Source of the DNA: Methylorubrum aminovorans
Lineage (GTDB): Bacteria > Pseudomonadota > Alphaproteobacteria > Rhizobiales > Beijerinckiaceae
NCBI RefSeq assembly: GCF_022179725.1
Contig: NZ_BPRC01000017.1
Span: 1 to 64,000 of the forward strand
Length of the DNA: 64,000 bases
Reading direction: 5' to 3'
Below are positions 8,847-16,929 of the stretch, one piece after another. The position numbers and the translations under genes are program-made. The notes under the pieces were generated by a model, which had not been told where the DNA came from, searched no databases, and saw only the letters and a program-made list of their open reading frames with translations. The stretch's first letter is position 1; each line of letters starts with the position of its first letter.

Positions 8847-10484
8847 TTGTCCCACTTCATCAACGACCGCGCCGGCCTCGTCACCGACGCTATCGACGGG
8901 CTCGTCGCGGGCAGCGGCGGAGCGCTGGCGCGGCTCGACGGCTACCCCGAGATCCGCGTCGTGCTGCGGGCCGAGCCGGAACCCGGCAAAGTCGCCGTCG
9001 TCTCCGGCGGCGGCTCGGGGCACGAGCCGGCCCATGCCGGCTTCGTCGGGCCCGGCCTGCTTGCGGCGGCGGTGTGCGGCGACGTGTTCGCCTCGCCCTC
9101 CGTCGAAGCCGTGCTCGCCGGCATCCTGGCGGTGACGGGCGAGGCCGGCTGCGTCCTCATCGTGAAGAACTATGCCGGCGACCGGCTGAATTTCGGCCTC
9201 GCTGCCGAGCGGGCCCGAGCGCTCGGCCGCCGGGTCGAGACGGTGCTGGTCGCCGACGACATCGCCCTGCCGGACGCCGCCCGGCCGCGGGGGCTCGCCG
9301 GCACGCTCCTCGTCCACAAAGCCGCGGGCCACGCCGCCGCCTCGGGCGCTTCCCTGGAGGAGGTGGCGGCGCTGGCCCGGCGCACGGCCGGCGCGGTACG
9401 CACCCTCGGCATCGCCGTCTCCACCGCGACGATGCCCGGCACGACACCGGAACCGCGCCTGGCCGAGGGGCAGGCGGAACTCGGTCTCGGCATCCATGGC
9501 GAACCCGGCATCGAGCGCATCGACCTGCCCCGCGCCGATGCGCTCGCCGTGCGCATGACCGCGCGCTTTCCTGCTCCCATCGCGGGGGCCGAGCGGCTCG
9601 CGCTCCTCGTCAACAATCTCGGCTCGACCACGGCCCTGGAGATGGCGGTTCTGACGAAGGCGGTGCTCGCGACCGAACTTGGGCGGCGCGTGCGGGTGCT
9701 GCTCGGCCCCGCCCCGGTCATGACCGCGCTCGACATGCATGGCGCCTCCCTCACCTTCCTGGTGCTGGACGAGACCATCGAGGCGGCGCTTCTCGCAGAG
9801 ACGCCGGTCGCCGCCTGGCCGCGGGCGCGGGCCTTGCGCGAGCCGGTCGTCCGGCCGCTGCCGGAGGGCGTCTCCGGTGAGCCGGTGCTGACGCCCTCGC
9901 GGGATCCGGGCGTCGCCACGCGGATCGAGGCGGTGTGCTGGGCCCTGATCGCGGCGGAGGCCTCGCTCAACGCCCTCGACGCGCGGGTGGGTGACGGCGA
10001 TACAGGCTCCACCTTCGCCGAGGGCGCACGCGCCGTCCTGGCCGATCTCGTCCGTCTGCCCCAGGCCGAGCCCGCCGCGCTCTGTCGGGCGCTGGGCGAT
10101 CGCCTCGGGCGCGCCACCGGTGGATCGAGCGGGGTGCTGCTCTCGATCTTCTTCACTGCCGCCGGCGCGGCTCTCGCAGCGGGTGCCGATTGGGCGACAG
10201 CCTGCGCCGCTGGCGTGGAGCGGGTGCGCGAGGTCGGCGGTGCCGGCCCGGGCGACCGCACGATGCTCGACGCGGCGATTCCGGCAATCGAGGCGCTGGC
10301 CGCCTCCGGGATCGGCGCGGCGGCGCAGGCTGCCCGCGCGGGCGCGGAGGCGACCGCCGGGATGGAGCGGGCGGGCACCGGCCGCTCCAGCTATCTCGCC
10401 GGCAGCGACCTGAAGGGCCATCCCGATCCCGGCGCCATCGCGGTGGCGACCGCCTTCGAGGCCCTGGCCGCGGAATCGAAGTAG
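8847..10484 (+). CDS. dihydroxyacetone kinase, DhaK-DhaL fusion (ATP-dependent)
   Basis: Phosphorylates dihydroxyacetone to DHAP with ATP. The N-terminal DhaK domain (about residues 1-320) contains GGGSGHEPAH and His217 in LGIHGEPG, which binds the substrate covalently as a hemiaminal. The C-terminal DhaL domain (about 355-545) has ALDARVGDGDTG, the Asp cluster that binds Mg-ATP. The fusion is typical of the single-chain ATP-using enzymes rather than the PTS-linked DhaKLM. The start is probably TTG at 8847, because GGGAGG lies 7 bases upstream and the protein then begins SHFIND as in the family; ATG 8829 would add six residues. It sits 87 bases downstream of the GGT-like gene on the same strand. 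Confidence 0.9.
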   Translation: MSHFINDRAGLVTDAIDGLVAGSGGALARLDGYPEIRVVLRAEPEPGKVAVVSGGGSGHEPAHAGFVGPGLLAAAVCGDVFASPSVEAVLAGILAVTGEAGCVLIVKNYAGDRLNFGLAAERARALGRRVETVLVADDIALPDAARPRGLAGTLLVHKAAGHAAASGASLEEVAALARRTAGAVRTLGIAVSTATMPGTTPEPRLAEGQAELGLGIHGEPGIERIDLPRADALAVRMTARFPAPIAGAERLALLVNNLGSTTALEMAVLTKAVLATELGRRVRVLLGPAPVMTALDMHGASLTFLVLDETIEAALLAETPVAAWPRARALREPVVRPLPEGVSGEPVLTPSRDPGVATRIEAVCWALIAAEASLNALDARVGDGDTGSTFAEGARAVLADLVRLPQAEPAALCRALGDRLGRATGGSSGVLLSIFFTAAGAALAAGADWATACAAGVERVREVGGAGPGDRTMLDAAIPAIEALAASGIGAAAQAARAGAEATAGMERAGTGRSSYLAGSDLKGHPDPGAIAVATAFEALAAESK

Positions 10485-10519
10485 AACGGCATCCGCGCGC
10501 GGGCTTCGGCATCGCGGTC

Positions 10520-10612
10520 CGTCATGGCGAGCGGAGCGAAAGCATCCCGGGCGCGACCCTTCCGGACAGGTCGCGTGCCCTGGATCGCGTCGGCTTCGCC
10601 TCGCGATGAGGG
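10520..10612. repeat. palindromic repeat, family B (degenerate copy)
   Basis: Begins GTCATGGCGAGCGGAGCGAA and ends CTTCGCCTCGCGATGAGGG, so the two ends are imperfect inverted repeats of about 20 bases around a central insert. It belongs to the same family as the element at 47745-47837. It lies between the dihydroxyacetone kinase and methyltransferase genes. Confidence 0.6.
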
Positions 10613-10663
10613 ATGGGGTGAGACCCGAGACGACGGCCTGGAAACGGAGTGAGACGACAGAGG

Positions 10664-11509
10664 ATGAGCACCCTGAACAAGGACCAGAGCGAGTACTGGA
10701 ACGGCGAGGTCGGACAGCGCTGGGCCGCCTACCACCAGGCGCTCGATACCGCCTTCGCGCCCTTCACCGAGGCGCTGTTCGCCAGGGCCGCGCTCAAGCG
10801 CGGCCAGCGCGTGCTCGATATCGGCTGCGGGGCGGGCGACACCGCACTCATCGCCGCGCGGCAGGTCGGAAGCGGCGGCCACGTCACCGGTGCGGACCTA
10901 TCGGAACCGCTGCTGGCGGTCGGCCGCGATCGGGCGGCGCGGGAGGCGCCGAGCGCCGCCCCGATCGCGTGGCTTCGCGCCGATGCCCAGGATCACGCCT
11001 TCGACGGGCGCTTCGATCACGCCCTCTCCCGCTTCGGTGTGATGTTCTTCGAGGATTCCGCTGCCGCCTTCGCCAATATCCGCCGCTCCCTTGCCGACGG
11101 CGGACGGTTGAGCTTCCTCTGCTGGCGCAGCCTGGCGGAGAATGCCTGGGTCACGGTTCCCCGCGACGCCGTGCTGCCGCTCCTGCCCGAGGTCGAGCCG
11201 CCGCAGCCTGGCGCACCCGGCCCGTTCCGCTTCGCCGCGCCGGACACGCTTCTGCCTATTCTTGAGGCAGCCGGTTTCCACGGCATTGAATGCGAGCCGG
11301 TCGATCGGGTGATGCGGGTCGGAGAGACGATCGAGGCCGCAGCCGACTTCGTCGCGACGCGGGGACCGGTTGCCCGCCTGCTGCGCGAGCGCGAGCCGGC
11401 TTTGCAGGAGACTGCCTTGAAAATCATCAGGCAACTCTTCGTCGAACGGTTCGGCGACGGGCCGGTCGATCTCGGAGCCGCCTGCTGGCTCGTCACCGCG
11501 CGAACCTGA
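10664..11509 (+). CDS. class I SAM-dependent methyltransferase
   Basis: 281 aa. A Rossmann-fold methyltransferase with motif I VLDIGCGAGDT (about residues 46-56), an acidic residue at the end of beta-2 (GADLSEP) and a motif IV-like region ending in HALSRFGVMFF, the pattern of UbiE/MenG-type and small-molecule methyltransferases. The N-terminus KDQSEYWNG is common in this group. The start ATG 10664 has AGAGG immediately upstream; an ATG-like start 15 bases earlier is less likely. No neighbour identifies the substrate. The next gene on this strand, the MFS carrier, follows after 51 bases and could share the transcript. Confidence 0.85.
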   Translation: MSTLNKDQSEYWNGEVGQRWAAYHQALDTAFAPFTEALFARAALKRGQRVLDIGCGAGDTALIAARQVGSGGHVTGADLSEPLLAVGRDRAAREAPSAAPIAWLRADAQDHAFDGRFDHALSRFGVMFFEDSAAAFANIRRSLADGGRLSFLCWRSLAENAWVTVPRDAVLPLLPEVEPPQPGAPGPFRFAAPDTLLPILEAAGFHGIECEPVDRVMRVGETIEAAADFVATRGPVARLLREREPALQETALKIIRQLFVERFGDGPVDLGAACWLVTART

Positions 11510-11560
11510 GGTTCGCCTCTGGCACGCCCCTTGCGGAGCCCCGGCGCCGCAAGGGAGTGA

Positions 11561-12853
11561 ATGATGCATACAGTTTCCGATCGGACGCGGTGGATCCAGC
11601 TTGGCCTGGGTCTCCTCGTCATGATGACGATCTCCAGCCCGCAATATGTCTGGACGCTGTTCGTGAAGCCGTTCCAGGCGACCACCGGCGCGAGTCTCGC
11701 CGCCGTGCAGGTCGCCTTCACATTGCTAATCGTGCTCCAGACCTTCTTCTCGCCGGTGCAGGGCTGGCTGATCGAGCGCTTCAGCGCCAAGGCGATGATC
11801 GCGCTCGGCGCCGGTCTGTCCGGGCTCGGCTGGGTCGCGGCCTCCTACACCGACACGCTGTGGGGGCTTTACGCAACCTACGGTCTACTTTGCGGCCTGG
11901 GCACCGGCATCGTCTATGTCGGCGTCGTCGGGCTGATGGTGCGCTGGTTTCCCGAGCGGCGCGGCTTCGCCGCCGGCGTCGTGGCAGCGGGTTACGGCAT
12001 GGGCGCCATCGCCACCACCTTCCCCATCACCGACATGATCGCCGCCTCGGGCTACCGCCACACGCTGTTCGTGTTCGGTGCGATCATGGCCGTGATCGGC
12101 GTCGCCGCGGCGCTCGGCCTGCGTACGCCGAAGGCCGGCGAGACGCCCGCTATCCCCGCCGACAAGGTAGCGAGCGCCGCCCGCGACGTGGCCCCAGCCG
12201 AGATGCTGAGAAGCCGGCTGTTCTGGCTGATGTTCGCCATGATGGCGATGATGTCGACCGGTGGCCTGATGGTGGTCGCGCAGTTCGCCGCCTTCGCGCG
12301 TGAGTTCGGCGTGGCCGACGCGATGGTGTTCGGCTTCGCGGCGCTCCCCTTCGCGCTCACCTTCGACCGCATCACCAATGGCCTGACGCGGCCCTTCTTC
12401 GGCTGGGTCTCGGACCATGTCGGCCGCGAGAACACCATGGCAGTCGCCTTCGCGCTCGAAGCGGTGGCCATCGGCATGCTATTGATGTTCCGCGAGAACG
12501 CCTACGCCTTCGCCCTGCTCTCGGGGCTCGTGTTCTTCGCGTGGGGCGAGATCTTCTCGCTCTTTCCCTCCACCCTCACGGACACGTTCGGCACCAAGCA
12601 CGCCACGACGAACTACGGCTTCCTCTACATGGCCCAGGGTGTCGGCTCGCTGCTCGGCGGCCCCGTCGCTGCGCTGATCCACGACGCGGTCGGAAGCTGG
12701 GTGCCGGTCTTCGGCATCGCCATCGTCCTCGACCTCGTCGTCGCGGCGCTCGCCTGGTTCGTGCTCAAGCCCGCCCGCCGCGCCTATCTCGGCGTGCCCG
12801 GACCGGCGGTGCCGGAGGCGGGCGCGCCTCTGGCCGTGCGTCCGGCGGTCTGA
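11561..12853 (+). CDS. MFS transporter, oxalate/formate antiporter-like
   Basis: 430 aa with about 12 predicted transmembrane helices and a central charged loop (about residues 190-210). The N-terminal half contains SSPQYVWTLFVKPFQ and the C-terminal half FGWVSDHVGREN, an MFS-type loop motif. Overall resemblance is to the oxalate:formate antiporter (OFA) family, which exchanges dicarboxylates across the inner membrane. Methylobacteria that use oxalate carry such carriers, but substrate cannot be assigned from sequence alone. GGGAG lies upstream of the tandem ATGs at 11561. A perfect 10-base inverted repeat follows the stop codon. Confidence 0.85.
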   Translation: MMHTVSDRTRWIQLGLGLLVMMTISSPQYVWTLFVKPFQATTGASLAAVQVAFTLLIVLQTFFSPVQGWLIERFSAKAMIALGAGLSGLGWVAASYTDTLWGLYATYGLLCGLGTGIVYVGVVGLMVRWFPERRGFAAGVVAAGYGMGAIATTFPITDMIAASGYRHTLFVFGAIMAVIGVAAALGLRTPKAGETPAIPADKVASAARDVAPAEMLRSRLFWLMFAMMAMMSTGGLMVVAQFAAFAREFGVADAMVFGFAALPFALTFDRITNGLTRPFFGWVSDHVGRENTMAVAFALEAVAIGMLLMFRENAYAFALLSGLVFFAWGEIFSLFPSTLTDTFGTKHATTNYGFLYMAQGVGSLLGGPVAALIHDAVGSWVPVFGIAIVLDLVVAALAWFVLKPARRAYLGVPGPAVPEAGAPLAVRPAV

Positions 12854-12867
12854 GGCGAGTTCGGCCA

Positions 12868-12897
12868 GCGCCGGCCCTGGTAGAACCGGGCCGGCGC
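12868..12897 (+). terminator. hairpin downstream of the MFS carrier
   Basis: Perfect 10-base arms GCGCCGGCCC (12868-12877) and GGGCCGGCGC (12888-12897) with a 10-base loop. It begins 14 bases after the MFS stop codon. There is no T-run after it, so it may pause or protect the 3' end rather than act as a classic intrinsic terminator. Confidence 0.5.
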
Positions 12898-12980
12898 GCG
12901 TAACGGATGGCTTTCCGCGAGATCGACCGTCTCGCGCCAGAGACATCCGCCATGCTCAACACTCCCCAGCGGCGCGGACC

Positions 12981-14216
12981 ATGACCGCGCCGCTTTCTCC
13001 CGAGCCGGGCTCCCCCTGGCTCGCCATCGTCGGCATCGGTGAGGACGGGCGGGCGGGGCTCTCGCCCGCCGCCGCCGCCGCCCTCGACGCGGCGCAGGTG
13101 GTCTATGGCGGGCGCCGTCACCTCGCGCTGGCGGGCCCTCTGCCCGCCGAGACCCGGCCCTGGCCGAGCCCGATCACGGACGCCTATCCCGGCATCCTGG
13201 CGCGGCGGGGCCATCCCACCTGCATCCTCGCCACCGGCGACCCGTTCCACTACGGCATCGGCGCCGAGATCGCCCGGCTGGTGCCGGCCGCCGAAATCCG
13301 TGCCTTCCCGCAGCCCTCCGCCTTCAGTCTCGCCGCCGCCCGGCTCGGCTGGTCGCTGCCCGACACCGCCTGCCTGACCCTTCACGGGCGCGACCTCTTC
13401 GGCATCGTGCCCCATCTCCAGCCCGGCGCCCGCCTCCTCGCCCTGTCCTGGGACGGCGCGACCCCCGCCGCGCTCGCCACACTGCTCGTCAAGCGCGGCC
13501 TCGGTTCCTCACGGCTCACCGTGCTCGAAGCGATGGGCGGCCCGAACGAGCGGGTCCGCGCCGCTCGTGCGGAGGGCTTCGACCTCACCGAGATCGCCGC
13601 CCTCAACACGATCGCGGTGGAGGTCGAGGCCGGACCCGGCGCCCGGATCGTCCCGCTGAGCCCCGGTCTCGCAGACACGTGGTTCGAGAACGACGGCCAG
13701 CTCACCAAGGCGGAGATCCGCGCGGTGACGCTCGCGGCGCTCCGCCCGCGGGCCGGCGAGACCCTGTGGGATCTCGGCGCCGGCGCCGGCTCGGTCTCGA
13801 TCGAATGGTGCCTGCGCCACCCCGCCAACCGCGCGATCGCCGTCGAGCGCCGCCCCGATCGGGCCGAGCGGATCGCCCGCAACGCGAAAACCCTCGGTGT
13901 CGGCGCGCGGGTGCAGGTCGTCGTCGGGGCCTCGCTCGCGGCCCTGTCCGGCCTCCCCTCCCCTCGCGCGGTCTTCGTCGGCGGCGGCGTCGCCGAGCCC
14001 GGCCTGCTCGCCGCCTGCCGGGAAGCACTTCCTCCGGACGGACGATGCGTGGCCAACGCCGTCACCCTGGAGGGCGAGGCGGCCCTGCTCGCCGCCTTCA
14101 GTGAGGCCGGCGGCGCTCTGCGCCGGCTCTCGTTCGCCCAGGCCGTGCCGGTCGGCGGCCTCACCGGCTGGCGGCCGGCCATGCCGATCACGCAATGGGT
14201 CTGGACGAAGTCGTGA
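12981..14216 (+). CDS. cobL: precorrin-6Y C5,15-methyltransferase (decarboxylating), CbiE-CbiT fusion
   Basis: Aerobic cobalamin pathway enzyme that methylates C5 and C15 of precorrin-6Y and decarboxylates the C12 acetate, giving precorrin-8x. 411 aa in two parts. The N-terminal tetrapyrrole-methylase (CbiE-like, about 1-200) has VVYGGRRHLAL and ATGDPFHYGIG. The C-terminal CbiT-like Rossmann methyltransferase has LWDLGAGAGSVSIEW and AVERRPDRAERIARN. Length and order match CobL. It starts at ATG 12981 and its stop codon overlaps the start of cobE in GTGA. No cobalamin riboswitch box was recognised in the 83 bases upstream. Confidence 0.95.
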   Translation: MTAPLSPEPGSPWLAIVGIGEDGRAGLSPAAAAALDAAQVVYGGRRHLALAGPLPAETRPWPSPITDAYPGILARRGHPTCILATGDPFHYGIGAEIARLVPAAEIRAFPQPSAFSLAAARLGWSLPDTACLTLHGRDLFGIVPHLQPGARLLALSWDGATPAALATLLVKRGLGSSRLTVLEAMGGPNERVRAARAEGFDLTEIAALNTIAVEVEAGPGARIVPLSPGLADTWFENDGQLTKAEIRAVTLAALRPRAGETLWDLGAGAGSVSIEWCLRHPANRAIAVERRPDRAERIARNAKTLGVGARVQVVVGASLAALSGLPSPRAVFVGGGVAEPGLLAACREALPPDGRCVANAVTLEGEAALLAAFSEAGGALRRLSFAQAVPVGGLTGWRPAMPITQWVWTKS

Positions 14217-14632
14217 CCCTGCCCCGCCTCGTCGCCGGCCTTGGCTTCCGCCGGGCGACGCCGCCCGCGGAGATCGTCGCGCTCCTGCGCCGCGCCCTCC
14301 GTGAGGCCGGGCTCGCGCCCGAGCGGCTCGCCGCCATCGCCACCGCCGCGGACCGGGCCGGCGAACCGGCGATCCGCGAGGCCGCCGCCGCCTTCGGCTT
14401 CATCCCGACCGGGGTCGATGCGGCGGTCCTGATGGCGGTGGATGCGCGGGTCGTCACCCGCTCGAGCCGGATCGAGGCGAGCCGCGGCGTCGGCTCGGTG
14501 GCGGAGGCGGCAGCCCTCGCCTGCGCCGGCCCGGCGGCACGCCTCCTCCTGCCGCGCATCACCAGCGCGGGCGCCACCTGCGCCCTCGCCATGTTCGAGG
14601 ACCGCCCTTCGGTCGACTCAATCGCCTCCTGA
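14213..14632 (+). CDS. cobE: cobalamin biosynthesis protein CobE (CbiG C-terminal-like)
   Basis: About 139 aa, with the CobE/CbiG-C pattern: LVAGLGFRRATP at the N-terminus, a central TAADRAGEPAIREAAAAFG and a C-terminal GSVAEAAALACAG, as in proteins accompanying aerobic corrin synthesis. CobE is required for B12 synthesis in Pseudomonas, and its role is less defined than that of the neighbouring enzymes. The chosen start GTG 14213 makes a 4-base GTGA overlap with cobL, the same arrangement as cobM-cobB; ATG 14195 would give six more residues and a 22-base overlap. Its 3' end overlaps the convergent LysR gene by 15 bases. Confidence 0.85.
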   Translation: MTLPRLVAGLGFRRATPPAEIVALLRRALREAGLAPERLAAIATAADRAGEPAIREAAAAFGFIPTGVDAAVLMAVDARVVTRSSRIEASRGVGSVAEAAALACAGPAARLLLPRITSAGATCALAMFEDRPSVDSIAS

Positions 14633-15517
14633 CAGGCCGCCGATCCGCTCCGCGGCGAAGCGCGCGCGCAGCCATGACGCGGCCGGGCCGCAGGGCCGCT
14701 GCTTGTGCCAGACCAGTTCCAGGGCGATCGGCCAGTCGCCCTGGTCGAATTGCAGGTCCGGCGTGACGAGGAACGGTGCGGTCTGGGAGGCGGCGATGAC
14801 GTGGTCGGTGACGAAGGCCCAGCCGATGCCGTGCTTCACCATCTCCAGAATGACCCAGTGGCTCTCCACCCACCACACCTCGGCGGCCACCCGCAGGCGC
14901 CGCTTCTCCGGCCCGTCGCTGCGCGCGGCCACGAGGATCTGGCGGTGGCGCTTCAACTCCTCCCACTCCACCCGCGCCTTGGCGAGCGGGTGGTCGCGCC
15001 CGCAGACGAGCTTGAGCGGCACCCAGCCGATGGTCTGGAAGCCGAGTTCGGTCGGCAGAACCTCCTGTCGCCACATCACGCCGAGATCGGCGGCGCCCGA
15101 CTGCACCATGCGGCTGACATCCTCCATCAGCGGGAAGAGCAGTTCCAGCTCGACGAAGGGGAAGGCCTGAGCGAACTCGGCGAAGAGGGCGCCCAGCGCG
15201 TGCTCGGGGTAGAGCTCGTCGATGGCGACGACCAGCCGGTTCTCGACCCGCCGCTCCAGGCTGCTCGCCACGCCGATCAGATGCTCGCGCCGGTCGAGCA
15301 CCACCCGCGCCTCCAGGAGCAGGCGCTCGCCGGCCGGGGTCAGCACCGGGTTCCGGCCCGTCCGGTCGAACAGCGCCAGCCCGAGATCGGTCTCGAGATT
15401 CGCCACCTGGGTGCTGACGGCCGATTGCGCCTTCCGCAGCACGCGCGCGGCCCCCGAGAAGGATCCGGCCTCGGCCGCGGCCACGAAGGCCTGAAGCTGA
15501 TCGAGTGAGACGGCCAT
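14618..15517 (-). CDS. LysR family transcriptional regulator
   Basis: 299 aa. An N-terminal winged HTH (about residues 4-62, LDQLQAFVAAAEAGSFSGAA) is followed by a LysR substrate-binding domain of two alpha/beta lobes. It is divergent from the PACE efflux gene, with 96 bases between the start codons, so by the usual LysR logic it probably controls that gene and itself. In Acinetobacter the PACE gene aceI is likewise controlled by the LysR protein AceR. The inducer is unknown. It is transcribed against the cobalamin genes on both sides, and its 3' end overlaps cobE by 15 bases. Confidence 0.9.
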   Translation of the reverse strand: MAVSLDQLQAFVAAAEAGSFSGAARVLRKAQSAVSTQVANLETDLGLALFDRTGRNPVLTPAGERLLLEARVVLDRREHLIGVASSLERRVENRLVVAIDELYPEHALGALFAEFAQAFPFVELELLFPLMEDVSRMVQSGAADLGVMWRQEVLPTELGFQTIGWVPLKLVCGRDHPLAKARVEWEELKRHRQILVAARSDGPEKRRLRVAAEVWWVESHWVILEMVKHGIGWAFVTDHVIAASQTAPFLVTPDLQFDQGDWPIALELVWHKQRPCGPAASWLRARFAAERIGGLSGGD

Positions 15518-15613
15518 CTATCTGTATTCCAGATACGTTCCAACTTGGCATCCGGGGTATCACAGATAGAAGACAGCGGACCAACCCAGGCATCCAGCTT
15601 TTCCGGCAAGTCC

Positions 15614-16054
15614 ATGCGCACCACACGCGACCGTATCCGCCACGCGATCCTGTTCGAACTGTTCGGCCTCGCACTCATCATCCCGCTCGGCACCGTGCTG
15701 TTCGGCCTGCACACCGCCGACATGGGTGTGATCGGTGTGGGCAGCGCGCTCGCAGCGACGGCGTGGAACTACGTCTACAATCTCGGCTTCGATCGCGCGA
15801 TGCAGCGGCTGGTCGGGCATACCCGCAAGAGCCTGCCCCTGCGGGTGGGACACGCCGTGCTGTTCGAGGCGGGCCTGCTCGTGATCCTGCTGCCGCCGAT
15901 CGCCTGGTATCTCGGCATCGGCCTCGCCCAGGCCTTCGTGATGGATCTCGCGATTGCGGCCTTCTACGTGGCCTATGCCTTCGTCTTCAACCTGGCCTAC
16001 GACCGGGCTTTCCCGCTTCCGAGCTGGGGCGAGGCTGCGGTGGCGTCCCGCTGA
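15614..16054 (+). CDS. PACE family efflux transporter (AceI-like)
   Basis: 146 aa, four transmembrane helices in two tandem bacterial transmembrane pair domains. Each repeat shows the PACE signature: RxxHAxLFE then a helix ending in Pro, and YNLGFDR / FNLAYDR at the end of the second helix. Glu15 in the first helix matches the proton-coupling Glu15 of AceI. Family members export biocides such as chlorhexidine or short-chain diamines across the inner membrane. The start ATG 15614 is chosen because it gives the exact AceI-type N-terminus; the frame is open further upstream. It is divergent from the LysR gene and 65 bases before cobM. Confidence 0.88.
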   Translation: MRTTRDRIRHAILFELFGLALIIPLGTVLFGLHTADMGVIGVGSALAATAWNYVYNLGFDRAMQRLVGHTRKSLPLRVGHAVLFEAGLLVILLPPIAWYLGIGLAQAFVMDLAIAAFYVAYAFVFNLAYDRAFPLPSWGEAAVASR

Positions 16055-16119
16055 GCCGGTCCGCCATCCGCGATCATCGTCTCTCCCCAACGACCGGCCC
16101 GATGCTGTAAGCGGACGCC

Positions 16120-16929
16120 ATGACCGTCCACTTCATCGGCGCCGGGCCGGGCGCCGCCGACCTCATCACCGTGCGCGGCCGCGATCTCATCGCCGCTTGT
16201 CCGGTCTGCCTCTATGCCGGCTCGCTGGTGGCACCCGAGATCCTGTCGTGGTGCCCGCCCGATGCGCGCATCGTTGACACCGCGCCCCTCGACCTCGACG
16301 CGATCATGGAGGAGATCGGGCGAGCGCACGCGGCGGGCCGGGACGTGGCGCGACTGCATTCGGGCGACCTCTCGGTCTGGAGCGCGCTGGCCGAGCAGAC
16401 CCGCCGGCTCGACGCACTCGGCATCCCCTACACCGTGACGCCGGGCGTCCCCTCGTTCTCCGCCGCCGCCGCCCTGCTGCGGCGCGAATTGACGGTGCCG
16501 GGGCTGACGCAATCGGTCGTGCTCACCCGCACCTCCGGCCGGGCGAGCCCGATGCCGGAACGGGAAACCCTCTCCGCTTTCGCGGCCACCGGGGCGACGC
16601 TGGCGCTGCACCTCTCGATCCACGTCGTCGAGCAGGCTTGCGGCCAGTTGATCCCGTTCTACGGGCCGGACTGCCCGGCCGCGGTGGTGTTCCGCGCAAC
16701 CTGGCCCGACGAGCAGGTGCTGACGGGGACGCTGGCCACCCTGCCCGAGCGGGTGCGCGCGGAAAAGATCGAGCGCACGGCGCTGATCCTGGTGGGACCG
16801 GCGCTCGACCCGTCGGATTTCCGCGAGAGCGCGCTTTACGCTCCCGATTACGACCGCCGCTTCCGCCCCCGCGGCGCCGTCGGCGCAGTCGGTGCCCTTG
16901 GCGCGACATCGGACGAGGCCGCCTCGTGA
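16120..16929 (+). CDS. cobM: precorrin-4 C11-methyltransferase
   Basis: SAM-dependent methylation of precorrin-4 at C11 to give precorrin-5, an aerobic corrin-ring step. 269 aa of the tetrapyrrole methylase fold: VHFIGAGPGAADLITVRG at the N-terminus, HSGDLSVWSALAEQ (SAM site), VTPGVPSFSAAAA, and VVLTRTSGRASPMPE, the CobM/CbiF signature. A short Ala/Gly tail ends the protein. The stop TGA overlaps the cobB GTG start (GTGA, 16926-16929), indicating translational coupling. Confidence 0.95.
   Translation: MTVHFIGAGPGAADLITVRGRDLIAACPVCLYAGSLVAPEILSWCPPDARIVDTAPLDLDAIMEEIGRAHAAGRDVARLHSGDLSVWSALAEQTRRLDALGIPYTVTPGVPSFSAAAALLRRELTVPGLTQSVVLTRTSGRASPMPERETLSAFAATGATLALHLSIHVVEQACGQLIPFYGPDCPAAVVFRATWPDEQVLTGTLATLPERVRAEKIERTALILVGPALDPSDFRESALYAPDYDRRFRPRGAVGAVGALGATSDEAAS

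Noticed and set aside
12854..12980. Possible cobalamin riboswitch upstream of cobL
   Set aside because: Only a terminator-like hairpin for the preceding gene is present; no B12-box-like core and too little space.
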